Positions 44,351 to 53,225 of a DNA stretch of 64,000 nucleotides are shown here, piece after piece (the first letter of the stretch is position 1; each line of letters begins with the position of its first letter). Source of the stretch: Rhizobium sp. ICMP 5592. GTDB lineage: Bacteria > Pseudomonadota > Alphaproteobacteria > Rhizobiales > Rhizobiaceae. The notes beneath the pieces were generated by a model. The model worked only from the letters and a program-made list of their open reading frames with translations, was not told the origin of the DNA and did no database searches. The DNA lies in NCBI RefSeq assembly GCF_009498525.1, contig NZ_QSNT01000004.1:62001-126000 (forward strand), written 5' to 3'. The position numbers and the translations under genes are program-made.

Positions 44351-44911
44351 TCACTCGGCGGCTGCAAGCAGCGCGGTCGCGCCGGGAAAGAAGGCCGCGA
44401 GTTCGCCGATCACCTCGTCGATGCGCTTGGAAAGCGGTTCGGACGAGATTTTGTAATCCGTGAAATCACGATCCGAGGCGTAGACCGCCGTCGGCAGCGT
44501 ATGCGCCATGAAGAAGCCGAAGAGCGGCCGCAGCTGATGTTCGACCATCAGCGCATGCCGATCGCCACCACCCGTTGCCGTGATGATGATCGGCTTGGCG
44601 CGCAGCTCATGTGGGTCGATGAGATCGATGAGGTGCTTGAAAAGGCCGGGATAGGATCCCTTGTAGGTTGGCGAGCCGATGACGAGCACATCCGAGGCGA
44701 CGATATCGTCGATCACCCGCTTCGCCTGGTCGTCCAGATCCTTGCGCCATTGAGCAGCGCCCAGCGACGGGCCGACATCCTGCAGATCATAGATGCTGCT
44801 CGCAAAACCATATTGGTTGGCCGCCAGATCGGCCACGTTCTGCACAAGCGCATATGTCTTCGACGGGCGGTTGAAACTACCGGCAATGCCGACGAGTTTG
44901 CGGGCAACCAT
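44351..44911 (-). CDS. NAD(P)H-dependent FMN reductase (MsuE/SsuE-like)
   Basis: Flavodoxin-fold reductase of 186 aa that would supply reduced FMN to a monooxygenase. Motifs: GIAGSFNRPSKT near residue 9 and GSPTYKGSYPGLFKHLIDLI near residue 80, both at the flavin site. The ATG at 44911 is preferred, with AAAGGA six bases upstream; 44917 is directly next to it. It is the first gene of a minus-strand group with small ORFs, a hydrolase and a peroxiredoxin. No partner monooxygenase is in view. Confidence 0.85.
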   Translation of the reverse strand: MVARKLVGIAGSFNRPSKTYALVQNVADLAANQYGFASSIYDLQDVGPSLGAAQWRKDLDDQAKRVIDDIVASDVLVIGSPTYKGSYPGLFKHLIDLIDPHELRAKPIIITATGGGDRHALMVEHQLRPLFGFFMAHTLPTAVYASDRDFTDYKISSEPLSKRIDEVIGELAAFFPGATALLAAAE

Positions 44912-45218
44912 TCTCATTCCTTTCCCAGCTTCGAGCGAGCTTTCCTATGAGCGAATATTGTCTATGAAAATGATAGATTAAAAGGAACGACCGTCTCTCC
45001 TTGCCCGGAAAACGGGAAATCTGTTCCGTCTGCGGGAGGTCTATCTCGGTAGGCAGCGCCCGCAGCCCGCGCACGCGGCCAATGTCTCTACTTTTAAATG
45101 CAAAATATTTTGCCGAGGGGCTGGGCAACAATGCCCACGACCCTATCTCGCTAAACAAGGCGCGAAAGAATGTTGGCTTTGTGGAGGAGACAACCTAACG
45201 CAACGGAAGAGGTTGCCG
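44912..45218. other. Intergenic region between FMN reductase and RTX glycanase
   Basis: About 300 bases between divergent genes, holding two promoters. The part next to the reductase is AT-rich. I see no palindrome, RNA gene or convincing ORF of its own. Confidence 0.5.
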
Positions 45219-46658
45219 ATGACCACGAGTGTTCTCAATGCCCTGGGCCAACCGCTTTACTACAGCGGAACGTCGACAGGTTTTTTCTCCGCCACGGGTT
45301 CCGGCCCGATACTCAACGGCACCGCTGGAAACGATTCCATGTGGGGTGACGCCTCCGTCAACGTGACGATGCATGGCGGCACGGGCGACGATATCTATTA
45401 TCTTTATTCGAGCATCAACCACGCCTACGAAGCGCCCAGCGCCGGGGTCGATACCATCATCACCTGGATGGACTACACCCTGCCGGACAATTTCGAGAAT
45501 CTGACGGTGACCGGCAATAACCGTCATGCCTATGGCAACAGTGCCGACAATATCATTACCGGCGGTTCGGGAAGCCAGACTATCGATGGCGGCGCCGGCA
45601 ACGACGTTCTGACCGGCGGCGGCGGTGCTGATACCTTCATCATCTCCAAGGGCAACGGCAGCGACCTGATCACCGATTTCAGCGACGATGACAAGGTGCG
45701 CCTGAACCAGTACGGGCTGACTTCCTTCGATCAGGTCGTCAGCCACAGCACCCAGGAAGGCGCCAATCTGCGGCTGGATCTGGGAAATGGCGAGAGCCTG
45801 GTATTCGCCAACAAGACCGTCGCCGATCTTCATGAAGATCAGTTTCAGCTTGGCCTTGACCGTTCCTCACTCACGCAAACCTTTTCGGACGACTTCAACT
45901 CGCTTTCCCTCAGCGACGGGACGCAGGGCACCTGGGAAGCGAAGTTTCATTGGGCGCCGGACAAGGGCAGCAGCCTGAACAACGAGTTGCAATGGTATAT
46001 CAACCCGACCTATGCACCGACCTCGTCGGTCAATCCGTTTTCTGTTTCCGATGGCGTTTTGACGATCAGCGCCAAAGCGACGCCCGATGCGCTGAAATCC
46101 ATCGTGGAAGACCATGATTATACTTCCGGCATCCTGACCAGTTACTCTTCATTCTCCCAGACCTACGGCTATTTCGAAATGCGGGCAGAGATGCCGCATG
46201 ATCAGGGCGCATGGCCGGCCTTCTGGCTGCTGCCGGAAGACGGCTCCTGGCCGCCGGAGCTCGACGTGGTGGAAATGCGCGGACAGGATCCGAATACGGT
46301 CCATGTGACGGCGCATTCGAACGCGACGGGCGAACACACGATGGAATCCATCCCCGTGTCGGTCCCCAGCACCGATGGTTTTCACACCTACGGCGTTCTA
46401 TGGGACCAGGACCAAATCGTCTGGTATTTCGACGATGTTGCCGTCGCGCATGCCGACACGCCCGCCGATATGCACGGTCCCATGTACATGCTGGTCAATC
46501 TCGCCGTCGGCGGCATTGCGGGTACGCCGGGAGACACCTTGAAGAACGACGGGTCGGAAATGAAGATCGACTATATCAAGGCCTATTCGCTGGATGATCA
46601 CACAACGCAGACGGCCTCGGCGGTCCAATCCACCCATACCACCGACTGGCACATATGA
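45219..46658 (+). CDS. Secreted RTX beta-glycanase, GH16 family (ExsH/PlyA-like)
   Basis: Secreted endoglycanase of 479 aa. The N-terminal third has calcium-binding RTX repeats (GGTGDDIYYLY near residue 53; GGSGSQTIDGGAGNDVLTGGGGADTF at about 114-140). A GH16 jelly-roll follows from about residue 220. Catalytic glutamates are E347 and E352 in ELDVVE. That ExDxxE spacing is the beta-bulge form found in laminarinase-like enzymes, not the ExDxE of lichenase and ExoK. No N-terminal signal peptide: export through the type I system encoded nearby is likely. The ATG at 45219 follows GGAAGAGG. Rhizobial relatives trim exopolysaccharide. Confidence 0.87.
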   Translation: MTTSVLNALGQPLYYSGTSTGFFSATGSGPILNGTAGNDSMWGDASVNVTMHGGTGDDIYYLYSSINHAYEAPSAGVDTIITWMDYTLPDNFENLTVTGNNRHAYGNSADNIITGGSGSQTIDGGAGNDVLTGGGGADTFIISKGNGSDLITDFSDDDKVRLNQYGLTSFDQVVSHSTQEGANLRLDLGNGESLVFANKTVADLHEDQFQLGLDRSSLTQTFSDDFNSLSLSDGTQGTWEAKFHWAPDKGSSLNNELQWYINPTYAPTSSVNPFSVSDGVLTISAKATPDALKSIVEDHDYTSGILTSYSSFSQTYGYFEMRAEMPHDQGAWPAFWLLPEDGSWPPELDVVEMRGQDPNTVHVTAHSNATGEHTMESIPVSVPSTDGFHTYGVLWDQDQIVWYFDDVAVAHADTPADMHGPMYMLVNLAVGGIAGTPGDTLKNDGSEMKIDYIKAYSLDDHTTQTASAVQSTHTTDWHI

Positions 46659-46687
46659 TCGGACGCGCATGATATCTTGGGCGCCTG

Positions 46688-46718
46688 GCGCGGCCGTTTA
46701 AAACCACGACCGCGCTTT
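46688..46718 (+). terminator. Possible terminator after the glycanase
   Basis: GCGCGGCCG and CGACCGCGC form a stem with one mismatch, then TTTAG. It overlaps the last bases of the convergent PrsE-like gene. Weak T run. Confidence 0.4.
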
Positions 46719-48027
46719 AGTTCCCTTTGAATGCCCGTTTGATCTGATCGGTCATTGGCTTCGTCAAATAAGCAAGAACACTCCTCGAGCCGGTCTGCAT
46801 GAATGCTTCCACCGGCATGCCGGCAAGCGGTGTAAGCTCACCCAGCCGGTCCCACTCTTCCTTTGACGCTTTGGCGCGAACCACATAGTAGCTCTGGCCG
46901 GAATGCTGATCTGTCGTCAGATCCGCCGAGATGGTATCGACGCGACCGTTCAACTCGGGCGTGATGCGCTGGTTGAAAGCAGAAAATCGCAAGGCGACGA
47001 CCTGCCCGACGGCGACCTGGGCGATGTCCTGTGGCGCAAGCTTCAGCTCGGCGACAAGCGCGTCCTTGTCCGGCACGATCTGCATGATCGTCTCCGCCGG
47101 CCCGATTACCGCACCCGACGCATGGACATTCAACTGATCGACGATCCCGGCTTGCGGTGCCCTGATGTCTATCCGCTTCAGATCGTCCTCGACGGCGATC
47201 AATCGCTCCGAAAACTGCCCGGTATCGCTCTCGGCTTGCCGCAGCTGATCGGAAACCTCCGAACTGCGATCGTTGTCGATCTGAATGATCTGAAGCTCGG
47301 TCTCGGTGATCTTGCCGTTGGCCTGCGCAATCGACGATACCAGATTGCCAAGCTCACCCGTCAGTCGAGCACTGTCCCTCTGTAGCGAATAGACCTTCGT
47401 TGCCGAAATGATACCCTGAGCCAGCAACTCCTGGAGGCTGCCGAGCTCCTTGCCGACGAGTTGGATCTCGACCCGCTTGCCCTTCTCCTGCGCGACCAGG
47501 CCCTCGACTTCCTGTTTCAGCTGCTGGACTCTCTCACGCAGCTGCGACTTCTGACCCTGTCGCGACGCCATGCGGTCGTCGAAAAGGCGCTGCTCCCCGG
47601 CGAGGATATTCTTCACGTCATCATTCCCGGCATTGGCCAGCAGATCCACCGGGAAGGTGATCGCATCCTTGCCGTCACGTTCCGCAGCCAGCCGTGCCGT
47701 TCTGGCGGCCAGTTCGTTCAGGCGCTTCCTGAAAATGGCGAGACTGGCTCTGGTTTGCGTATCATCAAGACGGATCAAGACCTCGCCAGCATCGACCCGG
47801 TCGCCGTTCTTCACGTTGATCGCGCTGACAATGCCGCCCTTGAGATGCTGGACAGGCTTTACATGGCTGTCGACGACGAGCGAACCGGACGAGATGACCG
47901 CTCCGGAGATCTTCGTCGCCGCCGCAAGGCCGCCCATGATGCCGAACAGGACAAGGATCGTCGCCAGCACGAATATGGACAGGCGGCGGATGGCGCGGTC
48001 GGTGGAAGACAGGCTCGTATTCTTCAT
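46717..48027 (-). CDS. prsE: Type I secretion membrane fusion protein, HlyD family (PrsE-like)
   Basis: Periplasmic adaptor of 436 aa joining the ABC exporter to an outer-membrane TolC-like channel. One membrane span at about residues 15-37, a lipoyl-like segment (SSGSLVVDSHVKPVQHLKGGIVSAINVKNGDRVDAGEVLIRLD), a long coiled coil between about residues 95 and 270, and a C-terminal beta barrel (PQAGIVDQLNVHASGAVIGPAETIMQIVP). The start overlaps the exporter gene by four bases (ATGA). It is convergent with the RTX glycanase, its probable cargo. No TolC gene lies in the window. Confidence 0.88.
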   Translation of the reverse strand: MKNTSLSSTDRAIRRLSIFVLATILVLFGIMGGLAAATKISGAVISSGSLVVDSHVKPVQHLKGGIVSAINVKNGDRVDAGEVLIRLDDTQTRASLAIFRKRLNELAARTARLAAERDGKDAITFPVDLLANAGNDDVKNILAGEQRLFDDRMASRQGQKSQLRERVQQLKQEVEGLVAQEKGKRVEIQLVGKELGSLQELLAQGIISATKVYSLQRDSARLTGELGNLVSSIAQANGKITETELQIIQIDNDRSSEVSDQLRQAESDTGQFSERLIAVEDDLKRIDIRAPQAGIVDQLNVHASGAVIGPAETIMQIVPDKDALVAELKLAPQDIAQVAVGQVVALRFSAFNQRITPELNGRVDTISADLTTDQHSGQSYYVVRAKASKEEWDRLGELTPLAGMPVEAFMQTGSRSVLAYLTKPMTDQIKRAFKGN

Positions 48028-49769
48028 CCACTCACATCCTCGCCGGCGATCATCAATCGGACTGGTCCGGTCCCCGAAGGCTTCGGAGACGTCCCCAATA
48101 TCTCGTCCTTGGGTCCGAATGCCTGCAATTGGCCGTTGGCGATAATCAGGACCTTGTCGGCCGCCGCGAGCGCACTCGGCCTGTGCGCCACGACGATGGC
48201 AATGCCGCCCCGCGCGCGAACATCGATTAAGGCTTTGGTCAAGGACGCCTCCCCTTCGGCATCGAGATTCGAGTTCGGCTCGTCCAGAACCACCAGGAAG
48301 GGGTCACCGTAAAGCGCGCGTGCCAAGGCGATGCGCTGCCTTTGACCGGCGGACAGCCGTGAACCGCCCTCGCCGATGACCGTGTCGAATCCATCCGGCA
48401 GCTTGACGATCATGTCGTAGACGCCGGCCGCCTTCGCGGCCGCGATGATCGGCTCGGGCTGCATTTCCTTGGCGAAGCGGGAAATATTTTCGGCGATGGA
48501 GCCATCAAACAGGCCGACATCCTGCGGAAGATAACCGACATGCCGCCCAAGTTCGCTCGGTTCCCATTGCGACAGCGCCGCCTGATCGAGCCTGATCGCG
48601 CCGATGGTGACCGGCCATAGTCCGGTGATCGCCCTGGCGAGCGACGATTTCCCCGAGGCGCTTGGACCAACGACGCCCAGTACCGTTCCCGCCGTTACCT
48701 TGAACGCGATATTGCGCAGGATGAAATCGCGGCTTCCCGGAGACGTCAGGCCGATACTCTCGACGCTAAGATCCTTTTGCGGCGCCGGTAGCCTAACCGC
48801 CCACTGCTCATTCGGAATCAGATTCAAAAGTTTGTTGAGACGTGCCCAGCTTTGTCGGGCGGCGACAAAGCCCTTCCATTGCCCGATGGCAAGTTCGACC
48901 GGGGCCAAAGCACGGGTGACCATGATCGAGCTTGCGATGATGATGCCGCCCGTTGCCTGCTGGTCGATGACGAGGATCGCGCCGACGGCCAAAACACCGG
49001 ATTGAAGCATCATCCGCGATATCTTGGCGATCGTGGTCAGCGTGCCAGCAATGTTGCTCGCGGCGAGCTGATTTGCGAGATAGTCCTCATTCATCGCCGC
49101 CCATTTTTCGGTAAGGCGACCGCTGAAACCCATGGCGACCACCGCTTCCCAGTTCCGCCGCGCCGCCTGCGCGAAGCTGAGGCGAGCCGCTGAGGACTTG
49201 GCCGCTTCAAGCGCCGGCCGATGCGACAGCACCTCCGCGAGCACGGTCAGAATGACAAGCAGAATGGCGCCGCAAAGCGCGGTGACGCCGATCCAGAAAT
49301 GGAACAGAAAGCACAGGACCAGGTAAAACGGCATCCACGGCAGATCGAACAGCGCCGCGCATCCGGCCCCGGACAGAAACGAGCGGACCTGCTCCAGATC
49401 GCGCACGGACTGCAGCCCATCGTCGGACGTTTGCATCTTGGTCGGCAAGAGAACAAGCGAACCGAAAACCTTCCTGTTCATTCGCTCATCAAGGGATGCG
49501 CCAACGCGTGCAAGCAGCATCGAGCGCAGCAGCTCCAATGCGCCCTGGAATATGAACAGGGTTGCAGCGATGATGGCGAGGCCCGCCAGCGTCGGAAGAC
49601 TGCGGCCCGGAATAACCCGGTCGTAGACCTGCAGCATGAAGAACGAGCCGGTGAGCGCCAGCACGTTGATCGCCGCACTAGCAAGCGCGATGCTGAGAAA
49701 CGCTTTTCGAAGCGACGACAGCATCAGGAAGACGAATGTTTGCGGTGGTTCTTTCGAAACAGCAAGCAC
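48024..49769 (-). CDS. prsD: Type I secretion ABC permease/ATPase (PrsD-like)
   Basis: Fused inner-membrane exporter, 581 aa. The membrane half has about six spans and starts with SAAINVLALTGSFFMLQVYDRVIPGRSLPTL, which is typical of PrtD/PrsD. The ATPase half carries Walker A GPSASGKSSL (about residue 368), signature LSAGQRQR, and Walker B FLVVLDEPNSNLD. The start is a GTG with AAGGA upstream; an ATG at 49724 has no ribosome site but gives a more usual N-terminus. It forms a type I system with the PrsE-like protein and probably exports the RTX glycanase. Confidence 0.9.
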   Translation of the reverse strand: MLAVSKEPPQTFVFLMLSSLRKAFLSIALASAAINVLALTGSFFMLQVYDRVIPGRSLPTLAGLAIIAATLFIFQGALELLRSMLLARVGASLDERMNRKVFGSLVLLPTKMQTSDDGLQSVRDLEQVRSFLSGAGCAALFDLPWMPFYLVLCFLFHFWIGVTALCGAILLVILTVLAEVLSHRPALEAAKSSAARLSFAQAARRNWEAVVAMGFSGRLTEKWAAMNEDYLANQLAASNIAGTLTTIAKISRMMLQSGVLAVGAILVIDQQATGGIIIASSIMVTRALAPVELAIGQWKGFVAARQSWARLNKLLNLIPNEQWAVRLPAPQKDLSVESIGLTSPGSRDFILRNIAFKVTAGTVLGVVGPSASGKSSLARAITGLWPVTIGAIRLDQAALSQWEPSELGRHVGYLPQDVGLFDGSIAENISRFAKEMQPEPIIAAAKAAGVYDMIVKLPDGFDTVIGEGGSRLSAGQRQRIALARALYGDPFLVVLDEPNSNLDAEGEASLTKALIDVRARGGIAIVVAHRPSALAAADKVLIIANGQLQAFGPKDEILGTSPKPSGTGPVRLMIAGEDVSG

Positions 49770-50165
49770 GTGCCTAAATCCTTAAATTAGCCCTTGGATC
49801 GCAGCAGGGTGTCCACAGCATTGCCCCGCACCATCCCTCTCAAGCGAGGAGACCGGAATGACCCAAAGTGCGAATGACATTCCGATGGCGGCGATGAAAA
49901 TTGCTTGTGACCCCTTACCCGATCCGCAACCTGAAAGCCGGCTGCTTCACGCACAAGTATCGAATATTATTTGCATTTTATGAAGTCGAAATTTACCCAA
50001 CCTCCAATTTCAGTGAACCCGACCTTAGGATTTCGGGCCATGTTCCATGGTGGCACATTGTCCGGTTGCGACACGCAATCGAACAAACATGTCATGGTGG
50101 AAATCATGATGGTCGGGTTGCCTCCACTCAATTTCAGGACAACGCCGCGCTGCGGAATCGCCACG
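49770..50165. other. Gene-poor region between prsD and the min operon, with a possible 41-codon ORF
   Basis: About 400 bases, more AT-rich than its surroundings. The one ORF with a good ribosome site is 49858-49983 on the plus strand (GAGGAG six bases before ATG; 41 codons, beginning MTQSANDIPMAA, ending in a short hydrophobic run). Two overlapping 78-codon frames on opposite strands at about 49970-50205 show no ribosome site and no known motif. Several CATGGTGG-like repeats occur near 50045-50110. The region may hold a small RNA or a decayed gene. Confidence 0.35.
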
Positions 50166-50196
50166 CAAAAAATCCCCCGGCCGGTGGCCGGAGGAT
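50166..50196 (-). terminator. Rho-independent terminator of the minCDE operon
   Basis: On the minus strand ATCCTCCGGCC, a three-base loop, GGCCGGGGGAT, then six T. A stem of eleven pairs with one G-T pair plus the T run make this a clear terminator just after minE. Confidence 0.9.
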
Positions 50197-50232
50197 TGCG
50201 CAATTGAATATGCGATCTTTAATCGAGCGGCC

Positions 50233-50493
50233 TCAAGCGGCGCGCACGGTTGCGTTCAACGGAATTTCGACGTCGATTTCGAGCGTCGAGACATGCTCGT
50301 TGCAATCCATCTTGACCTGAACCTTGTCCCTGTCGAGCTGTACGTGCTTTTCGATCACGGCAAGGATTTCCTCGCGCAGCACAAACACCAGATCCGATCC
50401 CACGGACGAGCGTTCGTGGGCGAGAAGCAGTTGCAAGCGTTCGCGCGCGGCCGGCGCGGTCCTCTGCTTTCCAAAAAGACGAAAAATGTTCAT
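50233..50493 (-). CDS. minE: Cell division topological specificity factor MinE
   Basis: Short protein of 86 aa that stimulates the MinD ATPase and drives pole-to-pole oscillation. The N-terminal membrane-targeting helix (MNIFRLFG) and the MinD-binding segment (ARERLQLLLAHERS, about residues 16-29) are clear. The C-terminal topological domain follows. It overlaps minD by four bases (ATGA) and is the last gene of the operon. Confidence 0.95.
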   Translation of the reverse strand: MNIFRLFGKQRTAPAARERLQLLLAHERSSVGSDLVFVLREEILAVIEKHVQLDRDKVQVKMDCNEHVSTLEIDVEIPLNATVRAA

Positions 50494-51305
50494 GCGGCCC
50501 TCCGTCCGAAGATCTTGCCGAAAATGTTCCGCTTTTCACCGGGGATCGTGATCGGCAGAACCTCGCCAGCCAGCCGGCGAGCAGCATCGAAATAGGCCAT
50601 CGCAGGCGCGCTGCGGCTGTCAGCCAGCGTGACGGGGGCACCGATATTGGAGGCGCGCAAAACATCGCTGCTTTCCGGAATGATGCCGAGAAGCGGAATG
50701 GACAGGATCTCCAGAACGTCATCGACCTTGAGCATATCGCCGCGTTCGGCGCGATTGGCGTCGTAGCGGGTGAGCAGCAGATGCTTTTCCATGCGCTCGC
50801 CGCGCTCAGCCTTGAGGGTCTTCGAGTCGAGCAGGCCGATGATGCGATCCGAATCGCGCACCGAGGAGACTTCCGGATTGGTGACAACCACCGCCGTATC
50901 CGCATGACGCATCGCAAGCGTAGCACCGCGTTCGATCCCGGCCGGGCTGTCGCAGATGATCCAGTCGAAATGCTGCTTCAGCTCATTGATGACGCGCTCG
51001 ACGCCTTCCGGCGTCAGATTGTCCTTGTCGCGGGTCTGCGATGCCGGCAGCAGAAACAACGTCTCCAACCGCTTGTCGCGGATCAGCGCCTGCGGCAGCT
51101 TGGCATCGCCCTGGATGACATTGACGAGATCGTAGACGACCCTGCGCTCAGCGCCCATCACCAGATCGAGATTGCGCAGCCCGACGTCGAAATCGACGAC
51201 AACCACCTTCTCGTTCCTTTGCGCCAGGGCCGCTCCGAGCGCGGCAGTCGAGGTCGTCTTGCCAACCCCGCCCTTGCCTGACGTCACTACGATGACTTTC
51301 CCCAT
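50490..51305 (-). CDS. minD: Septum site-determining ATPase MinD
   Basis: Membrane-associated ParA-type ATPase of 271 aa that carries MinC to the poles. The deviant Walker A motif is SGKGGVGKTT at about residues 9-18, with its signature lysine, and switch regions are DFDVGLRNLDLVMG and CDSPAGIE. The C-terminal amphipathic helix (KRNIFGKIFGRRA) anchors it to the membrane. It sits between minC and minE. Confidence 0.96.
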   Translation of the reverse strand: MGKVIVVTSGKGGVGKTTSTAALGAALAQRNEKVVVVDFDVGLRNLDLVMGAERRVVYDLVNVIQGDAKLPQALIRDKRLETLFLLPASQTRDKDNLTPEGVERVINELKQHFDWIICDSPAGIERGATLAMRHADTAVVVTNPEVSSVRDSDRIIGLLDSKTLKAERGERMEKHLLLTRYDANRAERGDMLKVDDVLEILSIPLLGIIPESSDVLRASNIGAPVTLADSRSAPAMAYFDAARRLAGEVLPITIPGEKRNIFGKIFGRRAA

Positions 51306-51337
51306 CTTGCTCTCCTGTTTCCTGGCCAGTTTCCGGC

Positions 51338-52063
51338 TCAGATAAGTTTCTCTGCTTTGATGGCATCGCCTTCCAGCCAGAGCTGGACGGCCTGCCCGCG
51401 AAGGTTGGCGGGCATGTCTTCCGCCATCTTGTAGATACCGTCGATGGCAACCAGTTCTGCCTCAAGCTTGCGGCAGAAGATATGCGCCGACGCCTTGCCC
51501 AACGACCCAGCCATGGCCCGGCCGCGCAAGGTTCCGTAGATGTGGATCGAACCGCCGGCGACGATCTCCGCTCCCGAGGCAACAGACCCGACGACAGTCA
51601 CGTCACCTTCAGGAAAGATCACCGACTGACCTGAGCGCACCGGCTCCCTGATGGTGATGGACTGAACCGACGGACGGGCTTCGGGCACTGTGGCTGGCTT
51701 GCTTTGCAGCTCGATGGTCGGCTCCTTCTCGGGAACCTCGAAGTCGGAAACCGCGCGGCCACCCTTGAGAGCGGCAGGCATGCCCGGCCCGAGGATCGAC
51801 GGGCGAGCGCCCTCGATTCCCATGATGCTGACGTTGCGCTGGCCAAGCTCCGCGATAAGCTCTTTCAGCTGCGAACGGTCGATCGGCAGATCCGTCACGT
51901 CGAGCACCACCGGTCGGCCAAGGAAGAATCCGGCTGAGCGCGCAGCAAGATCATCCAGCCTTATCAACCAGTTATCGAACGGAAGATCCGGTGAAAGCAT
52001 GACCGCCAGAAAGGAGCGGCCCTTGATGCGAATGGAGCGAGGGTCTGTTATCACTTTGGTCAT
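51338..52063 (-). CDS. minC: Septum site-determining protein MinC
   Basis: Inhibitor of FtsZ ring formation, 241 aa. An N-terminal FtsZ-binding domain is followed by a proline-rich linker (about residues 100-135) and a C-terminal beta-helix domain (VVGSVASGAEIVAGGSIHIYGTLRGRAMAG) that binds MinD and dimerises. It is the first gene of the minCDE operon; the 250 bases upstream, towards the divergent MscS gene, should contain the promoter and are AT-rich near 52080-52125. Confidence 0.95.
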   Translation of the reverse strand: MTKVITDPRSIRIKGRSFLAVMLSPDLPFDNWLIRLDDLAARSAGFFLGRPVVLDVTDLPIDRSQLKELIAELGQRNVSIMGIEGARPSILGPGMPAALKGGRAVSDFEVPEKEPTIELQSKPATVPEARPSVQSITIREPVRSGQSVIFPEGDVTVVGSVASGAEIVAGGSIHIYGTLRGRAMAGSLGKASAHIFCRKLEAELVAIDGIYKMAEDMPANLRGQAVQLWLEGDAIKAEKLI

Positions 52064-52313
52064 CTATGTAAATAAATCGTTGATATTATGTACCAACGCC
52101 ATGGTTAACAAATGGTTAATTTCACCCCATAAACCGTAAATCGCGGCCGCCTCAAAACCCCAAAATGGCGCCTCGCCTACAGTCTATTTTCGGGTGATCT
52201 GGTAACCGCCGCCATTGCATTTACCATTGTGGAAAGGCACCAAGGCGGAACCAGTTCGGCTTGGAAGGGTTCCTTGGCCGTGACCATCAATGGCCTGAAA
52301 GGGTATATACAGA

Positions 52314-53123
52314 ATGGAAAATCAAGCCACCAACGCAATCGTCGCCACGCAGACGGCGCTCAGTCAGGCAAGTGCCCTGATCGTTCACTACGGCTTTTCG
52401 ACCATAGGAGCGATTGTCCTGCTTGCCGGCGGCTGGGTTCTTGCCAGCGTCATCAGTCGATGGGCCTATAAGGGCATCTCGAAAATTCACGGAATCGATG
52501 AAACGCTGGCCCGATTCTTCGAGAAAGCGCTCCACTACGGGCTGCTGATTCTCGTGTTCGTCACTGTCCTCGGGCAATTCGGCGTCCAGACGACCTCGAT
52601 CGTTGCGACATTGGGTGCTGCTGGCCTCGCCATCGGGCTCGCCCTTCAAGGCACGCTGCAGAACATAGCGGCCGGAATCATGCTGCTGGCACTGCGCCCC
52701 TTTCGTGTCGGCGAGTATATAGAAGCCTCCACCGTTGCCGGCAGAATCGTCGAAGTCGGACTGTTCGCTACCCAACTGCGCACCGCCGACGGCCTTTATC
52801 TGCTAGCGCCGAACTCGACGCTGTGGAATACGCCGATCATCAATCACAGCCGCGAACCCAATCGCCGCCAGGAGCTGGCGGTCGCTGTCGGTGATGATGC
52901 CGATCTGAAGCTCGCCTCGAAAACCCTTCTCGACGTCGTCACCGATGATCGTCGCGTTCGAAGCAGCCCTGCAGCCCGTGTTTACTCCGACGAACTGACC
53001 GCCGAAAAGACGACCTTGAAGATCGAATATTGGGTGAAGACCAGCGACTGGGCGGAGACCCGCCACGATCTGGTCGAGCGGATGAGAATCGCGCTTGCGG
53101 ATAAGGGAATCGTCATCAAGTAA
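52314..53123 (+). CDS. MscS-type mechanosensitive ion channel
   Basis: Inner-membrane tension-gated channel of 269 aa that releases solutes on osmotic downshock. Three spans lie in the first 125 residues; the pore helix TM3 reads TLGAAGLAIGLALQGTLQNIAAGIMLLALRPFRVGEYIE, with the glycine and alanine packing pattern of MscS. The cytoplasmic beta domain follows. Length matches short MscS proteins. It is a single gene, divergent from minC. Confidence 0.92.
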   Translation: MENQATNAIVATQTALSQASALIVHYGFSTIGAIVLLAGGWVLASVISRWAYKGISKIHGIDETLARFFEKALHYGLLILVFVTVLGQFGVQTTSIVATLGAAGLAIGLALQGTLQNIAAGIMLLALRPFRVGEYIEASTVAGRIVEVGLFATQLRTADGLYLLAPNSTLWNTPIINHSREPNRRQELAVAVGDDADLKLASKTLLDVVTDDRRVRSSPAARVYSDELTAEKTTLKIEYWVKTSDWAETRHDLVERMRIALADKGIVIK

Positions 53124-53225
53124 GTACGCGGACTTCCACCTGTCACAATAGGAAAATTTCGCTTAGATGCTTGGATTTGGCTGAGTCGGGAGAAACAGCC
53201 GGAATGCAGGGAAAGGGACGGGAAA

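Noticed and set aside
50045..50110. CATGGTGG-like repeats as a possible plasmid iteron
   Set aside because: Too few and irregular, and no rep or par gene nearby.
49967..50207. Two overlapping 78-codon ORFs on opposite strands
   Set aside because: No ribosome site, no motif and mutual overlap; kept only as a note in the gene-poor region.
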